This document shows, piece by piece, positions 1 through 7,163 of a stretch of DNA of 14,890 nucleotides. Made by a program: the position numbers and the translations under genes. The notes below the pieces were generated by a model. The model was not told the origin of the DNA. It saw nothing but the letters and a program-made list of their open reading frames with translations, and made no database searches. Source of the DNA: Candidatus Methylomirabilota bacterium. Its GTDB lineage: Bacteria; Methylomirabilota; Methylomirabilia; Methylomirabilales; 2-02-FULL-66-22. The stretch spans positions 1 through 14,890 of the forward strand of contig JACQXP010000398.1 in NCBI GenBank assembly GCA_016208645.1, written 5' to 3'. How positions within the stretch are numbered: the first letter of the stretch is position 1; every line of letters begins with the position of its first letter.

Positions 1-215
1 AGCGGCCCCAGGCCACCCCGGACATGCACCCGGTCCACGGGGTCGTCCCGCTCGTCGTAGAAGGGCCAGAGATTCCACCCCGCGCCGCCGGCAGCGTGAG
101 GGGCGTCGGCCGCGCGGGCCAAGGGTGCCAGGACCAGGAGAAGGCACAGCGCAGAGACCGCCACCCGGATGCCCGCCCGCCCCGCCCAGCCTTCCCGTAT
201 CGGGGAGATGTTCAC
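1..215 (-). CDS. Secreted protein of unknown function, N-terminal part (cut by window edge)
   Basis: About 71 codons of a minus-strand gene that runs off the window. The start is GTG at 215, preceded by a GGAGGGG Shine-Dalgarno. The GTG overlaps the dnaB stop in a GTGA junction, so translation is probably coupled to dnaB. The N-terminus looks like a Sec signal peptide: basic residues to about 17, a hydrophobic stretch (VAVSALCLLLVLAPLA, about residues 18-33), and a likely signal peptidase I site at ARA/AD near residues 35-37. The mature part begins with a Trp/aromatic-rich segment (WNLWPFYDERDDP) and then LGPL. This resembles the start of periplasmic or outer-membrane proteins of unknown function, but I cannot name a family. 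That the protein is exported is well supported; its job is unknown. Confidence 0.72.
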   Translation of the reverse strand, partial: MNISPIREGWAGRAGIRVAVSALCLLLVLAPLARAADAPHAAGGAGWNLWPFYDERDDPVDRVHVRGGLGP

Positions 216-1603
216 GCCCCCTCCGGAGGCCCGCCCCAGGCCGGCTCGCGCTCCCGCTCCTGATCCTCGAAGCGGGTGTACTCTCTCTTGAACGCCAAGT
301 ACACGGTGCCCGTCGGCCCGTTCCGCTGCTTCCCGATGATCACCTCGGTGGTGTTGTCCTCGGACTCGTCCCCCTCCTCGTCCTTCCGGACCCGATAGAA
401 AGCCGGACGATACAGGAAGGTCACGACATCCGCATCCTGCTCGATGGCGCCGGATTCGCGGAGGTCCGACAGCTGCGGCCGGGGCGGCTGGCGCGCTTCC
501 ACGGCGCGCGAGAGCTGGGACAGGGCCACCACCGGCACGTTCAGGTCCTTCGCCATGGCCTTGAGGGACCGGGAGATCTCGGAGATCTCCTGCTGCCGGC
601 TCTCGGCCCGCCCCCGGCCGGAGATGAGCTGCAGGTAGTCGATGATCACCAGGCCGAGTTCTTGCTCCGCCTTGAGGCGCCGCGCCTTGGCTCGCATCTC
701 CAGCAGGGAGATGCCGGGCGTGTCGTCGATGAAGATGGGGGACTCGGACAGGATGCCGGCGCCGGTGGTCAGCCGCGGCCAGTCGGCGTCGGAGAGAAAC
801 CCGGTGCGGAGCTTGTGGGAGTCCACCTTGGCCACGGAGCAGAGCATGCGCTGGACCAGCTGCTCCTTGGACATCTCCAGGCTGAAGATGGCCACGCGGA
901 TGCCCTCGGTGATGGCGGCGTGCTGGGCGATGTTGAGACAGAAGCTGGTCTTCCCCATGGAGGGCCGGCCCGCCACCACGATGAGTTCCGAGGGCTGGAG
1001 CCCGGCCGTCATCTCGTCGAACTTCTTGAAGCCCGTGGGGACGCCCGTGACGTGGCTCTTGCGGTCGTACAGCTTTTCGATGAGCTGGAAGGTGCCCTTG
1101 AGGACGCTCTTCACCGGGACGAAGGACCGGCTGACCTTGTCCTGGGAGATCTCGAAGATCTGCTGCTCGGCCCAGTCCAGGACCTCGTCCACGTCCTCCT
1201 TGTCCGCATAGGCGCGGGAGACCACCGCCGTGGCCTTCTGGATCAGGGCGTACAGGAGGGCCTTGTCCTTGACGATCCGGGCGTGATAGGCGACGTTGGC
1301 CGCCGTCGGCACGGCGTCCACCAGGGCGCTCAGGCTGCTGGCCCCGCCCACCTCCTCGAGCTGCTTGCGGCGCATGAGCTCGTTGGCCAGCGTCACCAGA
1401 TCCACGGGCTCGTTCCGCTCGAAGAGGTCGATGCAGGTGCTGAAGATCTTCCGGTGGGCCTCCTTGTAGAAGTCGGCGGGCCGGAGCACCTCCATGGTCT
1501 TGAGGAGGGCCCCCGGATCCTGGAGCACGGCCCCCAGGACGGAGATCTCCGCCTCCAGGTTCTGCGGGGGGATTCTGTCGGAGCTGACCGCCGGTTCCGG
1601 CAT
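212..1603 (-). CDS. dnaB: Replicative DNA helicase DnaB
   Basis: Hexameric 5'-3' replicative helicase that unwinds DNA at the fork and recruits primase. The protein has 463 residues, the usual length. The N-terminal domain (about 12-115) begins with the typical PPQNLEAE. The RecA-like C-terminal domain begins near residue 185. Walker A is GRPSMGKT at 212-219, Walker B is LVIIDYLQL at 318-326, then LSQLSRAVE (361-369) and SDLRESGAIEQDADVV (379-394), all diagnostic of DnaB. No intein interrupts the Walker region, a common insertion site. The start is ATG at 1603, 26 bases after the rplI stop. I see no good Shine-Dalgarno, so it may rely on readthrough from rplI. The rplI-dnaB order is widely conserved. 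The 3' end overlaps the next gene by 4 bases. Confidence 0.98.
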   Translation of the reverse strand: MPEPAVSSDRIPPQNLEAEISVLGAVLQDPGALLKTMEVLRPADFYKEAHRKIFSTCIDLFERNEPVDLVTLANELMRRKQLEEVGGASSLSALVDAVPTAANVAYHARIVKDKALLYALIQKATAVVSRAYADKEDVDEVLDWAEQQIFEISQDKVSRSFVPVKSVLKGTFQLIEKLYDRKSHVTGVPTGFKKFDEMTAGLQPSELIVVAGRPSMGKTSFCLNIAQHAAITEGIRVAIFSLEMSKEQLVQRMLCSVAKVDSHKLRTGFLSDADWPRLTTGAGILSESPIFIDDTPGISLLEMRAKARRLKAEQELGLVIIDYLQLISGRGRAESRQQEISEISRSLKAMAKDLNVPVVALSQLSRAVEARQPPRPQLSDLRESGAIEQDADVVTFLYRPAFYRVRKDEEGDESEDNTTEVIIGKQRNGPTGTVYLAFKREYTRFEDQEREREPAWGGPPEGA

Positions 1604-1629
1604 GGGGATGCGTGACCCGTCGGGAGGTC

Positions 1630-2157
1630 TCAGGCCTCGCGCTCTATTGTGACGGTCAAGTCCGCCATCACCTCGGTGTGCAGGCGCACCGGGACCCGGT
1701 GCGCCCCGAGCGTCTTGATCGGCTCGGTCAGGAGAATCTGCTTCTTGTCCACGCTCAGGCCCTGGGCAGACAGCGCCTGGCTGACGTCCTGGGCCGTCAC
1801 CGACCCGAAGAGTCGCGCGGGACGTGCGACCTCTCCCGGGCGGGGGGCGTCGGCCGCGGGCACAGCGGGAGCCGCCGCATCCCCCGGGCCGGCCGCCTCC
1901 TCCTCGCTGGCCCGCCGCCTCAGGGTGATCTGGACCGCGGCCAGCCGCTCCGCCAGGGCGGTGGCCTCCCGCTTGGTCCGCTCCTCCCGGTTCTTGCTCT
2001 GGGCCGTCAACTGCGCCAGGGACTTCAGGTGGCCCGGCGTGGCCGGGACGGCCAACTGCTTGGGCAGGAGGAAGTTGCGGGCATACCCGTCCGCCACGTC
2101 CACCTGCTGCCCCGGCTCTCCCAGGCGCTCGACCTTCTGCATCAGGATGACTTTCAT
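1630..2157 (-). CDS. rplI: 50S ribosomal protein bL9, with an Ala/Pro-rich insertion
   Basis: Large-subunit protein that binds 23S rRNA through its N domain at the base of the L1 stalk. The N domain (1-50) carries MKVILMQKVERLG and GYARNFLLP, hallmarks of L9. A long helix (about 42-78) follows. The C domain resumes at RLFGSVTAQDV (about 115-125) and ends with LTVTIEREA. I chose ATG at 2157 because GGAG lies 7 bases upstream; a GTG two codons earlier is too close to that site. The protein has 175 residues against about 149 in E. coli. The excess is an Ala/Pro/Glu-rich stretch at about 84-113, where the helix meets the C domain. It follows the DUF2232 gene after a heptamer-repeat spacer and precedes dnaB. 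Confidence 0.96.
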   Translation of the reverse strand: MKVILMQKVERLGEPGQQVDVADGYARNFLLPKQLAVPATPGHLKSLAQLTAQSKNREERTKREATALAERLAAVQITLRRRASEEEAAGPGDAAAPAVPAADAPRPGEVARPARLFGSVTAQDVSQALSAQGLSVDKKQILLTEPIKTLGAHRVPVRLHTEVMADLTVTIEREA

Positions 2158-2222
2158 GGGCACGCTCCGTCTAGCATGTCATGTCGTGGTTGAACGCAGT
2201 GCGGTCCGGCCTCTTCGACCGC

Positions 2223-2327
2223 CTCTCGGCTCGCGGCTCGCGGCTCTCCGTTCTCGTCTCTCGGTTCTCCGTTCGCGTCTCTCGGCTCCCGGCTCGCGGC
2301 TCTCCGTTCTCGGCTCTCGGCTCTCGG
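2223..2327. repeat. Heptanucleotide tandem array, 15 degenerate units
   Basis: Fifteen consecutive 7-base units of consensus CTCTCGG on the plus strand (CCGAGAG in the transcript), in exact register. Variants include CTCGCGG, CTCTCCG, TTCTCGG and CTCCCGG. A partly matching unit follows at 2328-2334. A longer period is visible too: the four units at 2237-2264 recur at 2293-2320 with one mismatch in 28, a 56-base or 8-unit step. The array fills most of the spacer between the DUF2232 stop (2337) and the rplI ribosome-binding site (about 2168), and would be transcribed as purine-rich RNA. Confidence 0.9.
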
Positions 2328-2336
2328 CTCTGCCTC

Positions 2337-3296
2337 CTACGTCCGACCGGGCGACCTGGGCAGGCTCAGGCGCCGGAAGGCGAACCACACGTCGAACAGT
2401 CCCACTCCGGCGACCAGGAGCGTGAGGAACGGTTGGAACAGGAGCAGCATCACCGACATGGTCGCCAGCAATCGAGGGAGGTGGAACCGCTGGAACAGGA
2501 ATGCGGCAATGCTGAGCCCCTGGAGGAAATACAGGCCCAGCAGGATGATGAGGACATTCAGTCCCACGGCCTGCGGCCAGGGCAGGCCCGTGAGATACAG
2601 GATGCCCGCCCCGATGAAGGCCCACACCAGAAGCTCGGGAAGCTCCCACCGGAACGGCGGCGGCGTCAGCCCGCCGAGCTGGGCGGGCCACCGCCGGATC
2701 AGGCTGCGCAGGAACAGGACGTACCCCGAGGCCGTGAGGAGACCCCCGGCGAAGAACAGGCCGGGGAACGCCATCAGCAGAACGGTCCGGAGCTTCTCCA
2801 CCGATCCGAGGAGCGGCGGGGGCCCCTCCCCGGACAGGCCCATCCGCAGGGTAAAGGCCTCCATGTCCGCCAGGAGCGCCTCCACATGCTGCGAGACGGC
2901 AGCCAGCGGGCGGGCCCACTGGTCGGAGGCCAGGGCCAGGACGCCAACCCCCCCCAGGGTGAGGAGGGCGGCCACGCCCGTCACCACCACCTCGGGTCGG
3001 CTGGCCCGGCGCAGCCCTTCCGCCAGGAGGATGGCGGGGAGCCCGAATTCCAGCAGGAACGCCAGCCCCTGCTGGACCGAGGTGAGTCCTCCCAATGCCA
3101 CGGTCGTGAGGGCCAGGGCCAGGGCCAGGCCGGGGAACCCATGCCGCAGCCGAAGCAGCACGAAGGGCAGAGGGGACAGCAGGCTGAGGAACACGCCCAG
3201 GATCGGGAAGAGACTCCCCGAGGCCAGCACGCCCACGACCACGAGGGCGGCCAGGATGACCTCGGCGGACATGGCCAGCCATCGCGTGTGAACCAC
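2337..3296 (-). CDS. DUF2232 (YybS-like) polytopic membrane protein
   Basis: Integral membrane protein of 319 residues with about eight hydrophobic segments, for example ILAALVVVGVLASG near the start and LLATMSVMLLLFQPFLTLLV near the end. A more polar stretch in the middle (VEALLADMEAFTLRMG) is probably a loop. Its place between rpsR and rplI is where DUF2232 proteins commonly sit in deltaproteobacteria and related phyla, and the last segments (NVLIILLGLYFLQGLSIAAF, then a FQPFLTLLVAGVGLFDVWFAFR tail) match that family as I know it. The exact function is not established. I prefer GTG at 3296, with GGAGG five bases upstream; GTG at 3314 is open in the same frame but lacks a comparable site. 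The stop is TAG, just before the heptamer array. Confidence 0.87.
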   Translation of the reverse strand: MVHTRWLAMSAEVILAALVVVGVLASGSLFPILGVFLSLLSPLPFVLLRLRHGFPGLALALALTTVALGGLTSVQQGLAFLLEFGLPAILLAEGLRRASRPEVVVTGVAALLTLGGVGVLALASDQWARPLAAVSQHVEALLADMEAFTLRMGLSGEGPPPLLGSVEKLRTVLLMAFPGLFFAGGLLTASGYVLFLRSLIRRWPAQLGGLTPPPFRWELPELLVWAFIGAGILYLTGLPWPQAVGLNVLIILLGLYFLQGLSIAAFLFQRFHLPRLLATMSVMLLLFQPFLTLLVAGVGLFDVWFAFRRLSLPRSPGRT

Positions 3297-3334
3297 CCGC
3301 ACCTCCGCTCCCACCCATCCCGCCCGTGGCGGGA

Positions 3335-3571
3335 CTAGGCCAGTTCCGCCGCGAAGGATAGGAGGGCGATGCTCCGCGCCCGCTTGATGGCTACGGTGAG
3401 TTGCCGCTGGTGGCGGGCGCAGTTCCCCGAGATCCGCCGCGGGATGATCTTCCCCCGGTCGCTGACGAAATTGCGCAGCCGCTTCACATCCTTGAAGTCC
3501 ACCAGCAGGACCTTGTCCATGCAGAACTTGCAGACCTTCTGGCGTCGGTAGGTTCGCCGTTTCTTCAGCAC
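3335..3571 (-). CDS. rpsR: 30S ribosomal protein bS18, zinc-binding (C+) type
   Basis: Small-subunit protein that pairs with bS6 on the platform of the 30S subunit. It has 78 residues. The KKRRTYRRQKVCKFC start, the VDFKDVKRLRNFVSDRGKI core and the ARHQRQLTVAIKRAR C-terminal half are typical. Four potential zinc ligands are present, C14, C17, C51 and H54, so this is the zinc-binding form rather than the cysteine-free paralogue that replaces it under zinc limitation in some bacteria. The start is GTG at 3571 with AAGGAG eight bases upstream. A longer in-frame reading up to 3778 overlaps ssb and is not real. rpsR lies 115 bases after ssb and 38 before DUF2232. Confidence 0.97.
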   Translation of the reverse strand: MLKKRRTYRRQKVCKFCMDKVLLVDFKDVKRLRNFVSDRGKIIPRRISGNCARHQRQLTVAIKRARSIALLSFAAELA

Positions 3572-3629
3572 GTGTCTCACTCCTTGCGCCCGCGCGCAGG
3601 GCGGCGGGGGCAGAGATCCATCTCGGGGC

Positions 3630-3646
3630 GTCCGCCCGCGGCGGAC
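3630..3646 (-). promoter_or_regulatory. Hairpin in the ssb-rpsR spacer
   Basis: Perfect inverted repeat: GTCCGCC, a three-base loop, then GGCGGAC. It lies in the 115-base spacer between the ssb stop and rpsR. No T-run follows on the minus strand, so it is not a standard intrinsic terminator. It could be an mRNA processing or stability element, or simply a result of high GC. Confidence 0.4.
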
Positions 3647-3686
3647 CGGCCCGCCCGGCATCCGTTCCCGGGGGGCCCGACTGGGA

Positions 3687-4097
3687 TCAGAAGGGGACCT
3701 CGTCCTGCTCGGGGGCTTTCGGGGGCTCTGCCTCATCCTCAGCGGCAGCGGGACCGGCGGCCGCCTTCCGGGGCCCAAGGAACTGCACGCGCTCCGCCAC
3801 GACCTCGTGCTTGGAGCGCTTCTGCCCCTCCGGCGTCTCCCAAGACCGCTGCTGGAGGTGGCCCTCGACCAGGACCGTCCGGCCCTTGCCGAGATACTCG
3901 CCGCAGCTCTCCGCCTGCTTGCCCCACACGACGATGGTGATGTAGCACACCTCGTCCCGCCGCTCGCCGCCCTGGGTCGTGTAGGAACGGTTGACCGCCA
4001 GGTCGAAGTTGCACACCGGCGCTCCGCTGGGGGTGTAGCGGAGCTCAGGATCCCGGGTCAGGTTCCCCATGAGGATGACTTTGTTGAAGCTGGCCAC
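3687..4097 (-). CDS. ssb: Single-stranded DNA-binding protein SSB
   Basis: Binds and protects single-stranded DNA in replication and repair. It has 136 residues. The OB fold covers about 1-108, with FNKVILMGNLTRDPELRYT, CNFDLAVNR, the YITIVVWGKQAE strand and GKGRTVLVEGHL. An Ala/Pro/Glu-rich linker follows, ending in the acidic tip DEVPF, close to the canonical DDIPF that recruits partner proteins. The start is GTG at 4097, two bases after the rpsF stop. Its GGAGG site lies inside the 3' end of rpsF, so the two genes are probably translationally coupled. The rpsF-ssb-rpsR order is widely conserved. Confidence 0.97.
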   Translation of the reverse strand: MASFNKVILMGNLTRDPELRYTPSGAPVCNFDLAVNRSYTTQGGERRDEVCYITIVVWGKQAESCGEYLGKGRTVLVEGHLQQRSWETPEGQKRSKHEVVAERVQFLGPRKAAAGPAAAEDEAEPPKAPEQDEVPF

Positions 4098-4099
4098 GA

Positions 4100-4519
4100 T
4101 CAGGCCTCCTGGGCCTCCGCACCGGTCCGCCGGGACCCCAGGGCCTCGCCCTGGGCAGCCACGGTCAGGCCGTGGGTGCCCGACTCCTTGGGAGCGGATG
4201 CGGACGCCTTCGCCTTGACGGGCTTGCGCCGGGGCGCCGGCACCAGCACCGTCAGGAACTTCAGCACCGATTCGGCGATGTTCAAATGGCGCTCCAGTTC
4301 GGTCAGCGCCTTCACCGGCGCCCGGAGCCGCAGGAACACGTAGTGCCCTTCTCGTCGCTTCTTGATCTCATAGGCCAGGCGCTTCTTGCCCCACTTCTGG
4401 GACTCAGCGACCTCGCCCCCCTCCTTGGTCACGACACCGCTGGCGGCGGCGATGGCCGCGTCCACCCCATCATCCCCCAAGGCGGGATCCAGAATGAAGA
4501 TCACCTCGTACGAGCGCAA
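4100..4519 (-). CDS. rpsF: 30S ribosomal protein bS6, TTG start
   Basis: Small-subunit protein, partner of bS18. It has 139 residues, with the usual (M)RSYEVIFILDP start, KKRLAYEIKKRREGHYVFLRLRA in the core and ERHLNIAESVLKFLTV. The tail from about residue 97 is a Lys/Ala/Glu-rich extension typical of high-GC bS6 proteins. The only start that fits the family is TTG at 4519; it is backed by a strong GGGAGGTG site about six bases upstream, which decides it. pth ends 31 bases upstream, so rpsF probably shares the pth transcript and has little room for the independent S6:S18 leader known in other bacteria. Confidence 0.96.
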   Translation of the reverse strand: MRSYEVIFILDPALGDDGVDAAIAAASGVVTKEGGEVAESQKWGKKRLAYEIKKRREGHYVFLRLRAPVKALTELERHLNIAESVLKFLTVLVPAPRRKPVKAKASASAPKESGTHGLTVAAQGEALGSRRTGAEAQEA

Positions 4520-4550
4520 GCTGCCACCTCCCTTCCCGTGTGGTGGTTCC

Positions 4551-5159
4551 TCATGCCGACGCGCCGGAGGCGCGCGACCGGACGTTGTATCGATCCATGG
4601 CCGGGGTCAGCCCGTGGCAGATCAGCGTCCGCACGGCTTCGGCCGCCCAGTCCACCATCTCCGCCACCGCCGGAAGCTCGTCCGGCGTGAACTCTTCCAG
4701 GACCCGGTCGGCCGCGTCCTCGCCCTCCTGCGGGCGCCCGATTCCCACTCGCACCCGGGGAAAGTCCTGGGTCGCCAGGATCTCCTGGATCGAGAGCACG
4801 CCCCGGTGTCCGCCCGGGCCCGCGCTCCCCGTGACCCGGAGCCGCCCCAACGGGAGGTCCAAGTCGTCGTGGACCACCACCAGCCGCTCCGGCGGCAGCC
4901 CGACCGCCTCCAGCCAGGCCGCCACGCAGGGCCCGCTGAGATTCATGAACGTGTCTGGCATAAGCAGGAGGATGGGGATGCCGGACAGGTCCGCCGCCGC
5001 TGCCTGCGCCTGGAAGCGGCCCGCGCCCGGGGAAGCCCCCGCCTGGGCCGCCAGCCGCTCCACCACCAGGAACCCCACGTTGTGCCGCGTGCGGGCGTAC
5101 GCCGGGCCGGGGTTCCCCAGCCCCACCACGAGCCAGTCCGCCTCCCGAATCGCCCCCAC
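4551..5159 (-). CDS. pth: Peptidyl-tRNA hydrolase
   Basis: Releases peptides from prematurely dissociated peptidyl-tRNA. It has 202 residues, the normal length. The sequence shows VVGLGNPGPAYARTRHNVGF, with the catalytic His at 26 and the GN16PG motif, then PDTFMNLSG (68-76) and VVHDDLDLPLGRLR (95-108) carrying the conserved Asp. The GGHNG motif reads GGHRG (116-120), so Arg replaces the Asn that helps bind substrate in E. coli; some other bacteria may share this. The start is GTG at 5159, directly after the rplY TAG with no gap and no clear Shine-Dalgarno, which suggests coupling to rplY. The rplY-pth pair is conserved in many bacteria. Confidence 0.96.
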   Translation of the reverse strand: MGAIREADWLVVGLGNPGPAYARTRHNVGFLVVERLAAQAGASPGAGRFQAQAAAADLSGIPILLLMPDTFMNLSGPCVAAWLEAVGLPPERLVVVHDDLDLPLGRLRVTGSAGPGGHRGVLSIQEILATQDFPRVRVGIGRPQEGEDAADRVLEEFTPDELPAVAEMVDWAAEAVRTLICHGLTPAMDRYNVRSRASGASA

Positions 5160-5861
5160 CTACTTCGTCTTGGCCTCGGCCTTCGTCTTGGTCTCCTTGG
5201 TCTCCGGCTCGGCCTCGGCCTCCGCCTTCTCTTTCTCCTTCTTGCCCACCACCTCGGGCTCGGCCGGCTTCTCCTCCACCGGGGCCGCCACTTCCTCGGC
5301 CGCGGGGGCCACGACCGATGCCACCACCCGGCCGGCGTCCTCCAGGATCCGGACGCCCTCGGCCACGCTGAGGTCGCGGACGTGGATGGCGTCACCGATA
5401 TCCAGGGCCGAAACGTCCACCGTGATTCGCTCCGGGATGTTCAGCGGCAGACACTCGACGAAGAGCTGGCGCAGCGGCTGCTCCAGGATGCCACCCTTGC
5501 CCTTGACTCCCACGGATTCGCCGGCCAGGAGCACGGGGATCTCCACCCGGATCTTCCGCTCCATGGAGATCTCCTGGAAATCGGCGTGGAGCGGTCGCCC
5601 CTTGACCGGATCCATCTGCAGCTCTTTGAGGATCACCGTAGAGGTCTGGGTCCCGTCGGCCCCATCCAGGGACAGGGTGATCAGGACGTTCTCGCCGGCC
5701 CCCAGGGCCGAGAGCAGTTCCTGCGGGTTCACCACCACGGGGATTGCCCCCCGCGCGCCGCCGTAGACGACTCCGGGGATTCGCTGCGCCCGGCGCAACC
5801 GCTTGGCCCCCGATTTCCCAACGACGGTTCGAACTTGGCCTTTCAGCTCCACCCGTGCCAT
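5160..5861 (-). CDS. rplY: 50S ribosomal protein bL25, CTC/TL5 type
   Basis: 5S rRNA-binding protein of the large subunit, in the two-domain CTC form. It has 233 residues. The N-terminal L25 domain (about 1-95) includes GAKRLRRAQRIPGVVYGG and LHADFQEI. The beta-rich CTC domain (about 100-190) includes LRQLFVECLPLNIPE and DIGDAIHVRDL. A tail of about 45 residues rich in Glu, Lys and Ala follows, probably disordered. The start is ATG at 5861 with GGAGG five bases upstream; the frame stays open to 5951 but that part has no homology or ribosome site. It follows prs after 105 bases and abuts pth. Confidence 0.97.
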   Translation of the reverse strand: MARVELKGQVRTVVGKSGAKRLRRAQRIPGVVYGGARGAIPVVVNPQELLSALGAGENVLITLSLDGADGTQTSTVILKELQMDPVKGRPLHADFQEISMERKIRVEIPVLLAGESVGVKGKGGILEQPLRQLFVECLPLNIPERITVDVSALDIGDAIHVRDLSVAEGVRILEDAGRVVASVVAPAAEEVAAPVEEKPAEPEVVGKKEKEKAEAEAEPETKETKTKAEAKTK

Positions 5862-5940
5862 GCGTGCCTCCAACCCCTGATTGACGATTGCCGAGTGCGG
5901 TCCCGGTCGCCCCCCGCGGCCGGGGACACCTCCACGCCGT

Positions 5941-5959
5941 GCGCCCGACACCCGGGCGC
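5941..5959 (-). promoter_or_regulatory. Hairpin just after the prs stop
   Basis: Perfect 7-base inverted repeat (GCGCCCG, five-base loop, CGGGCGC) starting eight bases after the prs stop codon. No T-run follows on the minus strand. It is placed like a terminator but lacks the U-tract, so I read it as a possible Rho-assisted pause, processing or 3' stabilising structure within the prs-rplY-pth run. The rest of the spacer down to rplY shows no clear promoter. Confidence 0.4.
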
Positions 5960-5966
5960 CACGCCC

Positions 5967-6917
5967 TCAGACGAAGAGCGAGCTGACCGACGTCTCGGTA
6001 TGAATGCGGTGGATCGCTTCCGCCAGGAGCGGGGCCACCGACAGGACCGTGATCTTCTTGCTCTGCTGATCCTCCCGGAGCGGGATGGTGTTGGTGACCA
6101 CCACCTCCTCGATCACCGACCCCTCCAATCGCTCGATCGCCTGCCCCGAGAGGACCGGGTGCGTGCAGCTTGCCAGGATCCGGCGGGCACCCTCCGCCCT
6201 CAGGGCGGAGACGGCCTGGATGATGGTCCCGGCGGTGTCGATGATGTCATCCAGCAGGATCACGTCCCGGTCCCGCACGTCGCCGATGACGTGCATGATC
6301 TTGGACTCGTTGGCGCCGGTCCGGCGCTTGTCCATGATGGCCAGCGACGTCCCCAGCCGCTTGGCGAAGGCCCGGGACCGCTCCACGCCGCCGGCGTCGG
6401 GGGCCACCACCACCAGCTCTCCCCAGGCATGCTGGGCCAGCCGCTGCTGGAAGTACTGCAGCAGCACCGGCGCCGCGAACAGATGATCCACCGGGATGTT
6501 GAAGAATCCCTGGATCTGCCCGGCGTGCAGATCCATGGTCAGAACCCGGTGGGCCCCTGCGGCGGTGATCAGGTCCGCCACCAGCTTGGCGGTGATGGGG
6601 ACCCGGGGCTGCACCTTCCGGTCCTGCCGCGCGTACCCGTAGTACGGAATGACCGCCGTGATCCGGAACGCCGACGCCCGCTTCAAGGCGTCGATCATGA
6701 TCAGGAGTTCCATGAGGTTCTGGTTGACCGGCGGGCAGGTGGGCTGGATGACGAAGACGTCGGCGCCGCGGACGTTCTGGTTCACCTGCACGAACACCTC
6801 GCCATCCGAGAACTGGGACACCTCCGCCTCGGCCAGGCGCGTCCCCAGGGAGTCGGCGATCTCCTGCGCCAGGTGCGGGTGGGCGCTCCCCGCGGTCAAC
6901 ACCAGTTCAGCGGGCAT
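5967..6917 (-). CDS. prs: Ribose-phosphate pyrophosphokinase (PRPP synthetase)
   Basis: Makes PRPP from ribose 5-phosphate and ATP, feeding nucleotide, His and Trp synthesis. It has 316 residues, the canonical class I length. Motifs are FSDGEVFVQ (36-44), RQDRKVQPRVPITAK (97-111, flexible loop), MDLHAGQIQGFF (128-139) and the PRPP-binding VILLDDIIDTAGT (219-231). ATG at 6917 gives the family N-terminus; the frame runs open through the tRNA to 7085, but that stretch is just translated tRNA. The ribosome site is weak (GAGAGA). It lies 74 bases after tRNA-Gln and downstream of ispE, as in the ispE-prs-rplY-pth arrangement of gammaproteobacteria. Confidence 0.98.
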   Translation of the reverse strand: MPAELVLTAGSAHPHLAQEIADSLGTRLAEAEVSQFSDGEVFVQVNQNVRGADVFVIQPTCPPVNQNLMELLIMIDALKRASAFRITAVIPYYGYARQDRKVQPRVPITAKLVADLITAAGAHRVLTMDLHAGQIQGFFNIPVDHLFAAPVLLQYFQQRLAQHAWGELVVVAPDAGGVERSRAFAKRLGTSLAIMDKRRTGANESKIMHVIGDVRDRDVILLDDIIDTAGTIIQAVSALRAEGARRILASCTHPVLSGQAIERLEGSVIEEVVVTNTIPLREDQQSKKITVLSVAPLLAEAIHRIHTETSVSSLFV

Positions 6918-6991
6918 GGGCTGTCTCTCTCCCGGTAAGACCGGCATGGATTGGGTTAACCTGCATGCATCCCCCGGCATGGGCAGCCAGG

Positions 6992-7066
6992 TGGCTGGGG
7001 CGGGAGGATTCGAACCTCCGGATGCGGGATCCAAAGTCCCGAGCCTTACCGCTTGGCCACGCCCCA
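6992..7066 (-). tRNA. tRNA-Gln (anticodon UUG)
   Basis: A 75-base cloverleaf on the minus strand. The acceptor arm TGGGGCG pairs with CGCCCCA, followed by discriminator G and an encoded CCA. The D arm starts GCCAAGCGGTAAGGC. The anticodon stem CGGGA/TCCCG holds the loop CTTTGGA, so the anticodon is TTG (Gln, reading CAA and CAG). The T arm is GGAGG-TTCGAAT-CCTCC. A tRNA-Gln between ispE and prs also occurs in some proteobacteria. The 97 bases between ispE and the tRNA show no clear promoter. Confidence 0.97.
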
Positions 7067-7163
7067 ATCGCGACGTCCGGTGCATGCGCGAGATCCCGGC
7101 GCGACGGAGCCATCCCCCGCCCCGCCCGGCGTCGCCCGGGGCAACGCACGCCTCCGGCCGGCC

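Noticed and set aside
125..1615. 496-codon plus-strand frame
   Set aside because: Antisense to dnaB, which has all helicase motifs.
2223..2327. Possible CRISPR array
   Set aside because: Units are 7 bases with no unique spacers, and there are no cas genes.
2179..3318. Minus-strand frame through DUF2232 and the heptamer array, with an ESREPRT-like peptide repeat
   Set aside because: It is a shifted frame of a clear membrane protein; the peptide repeat is only the translated 7-base array.
4386..6938. 850-codon plus-strand frame
   Set aside because: It is antisense to rpsF, pth, rplY and prs. The His/Leu/Arg-rich translation is typical of a shadow frame.
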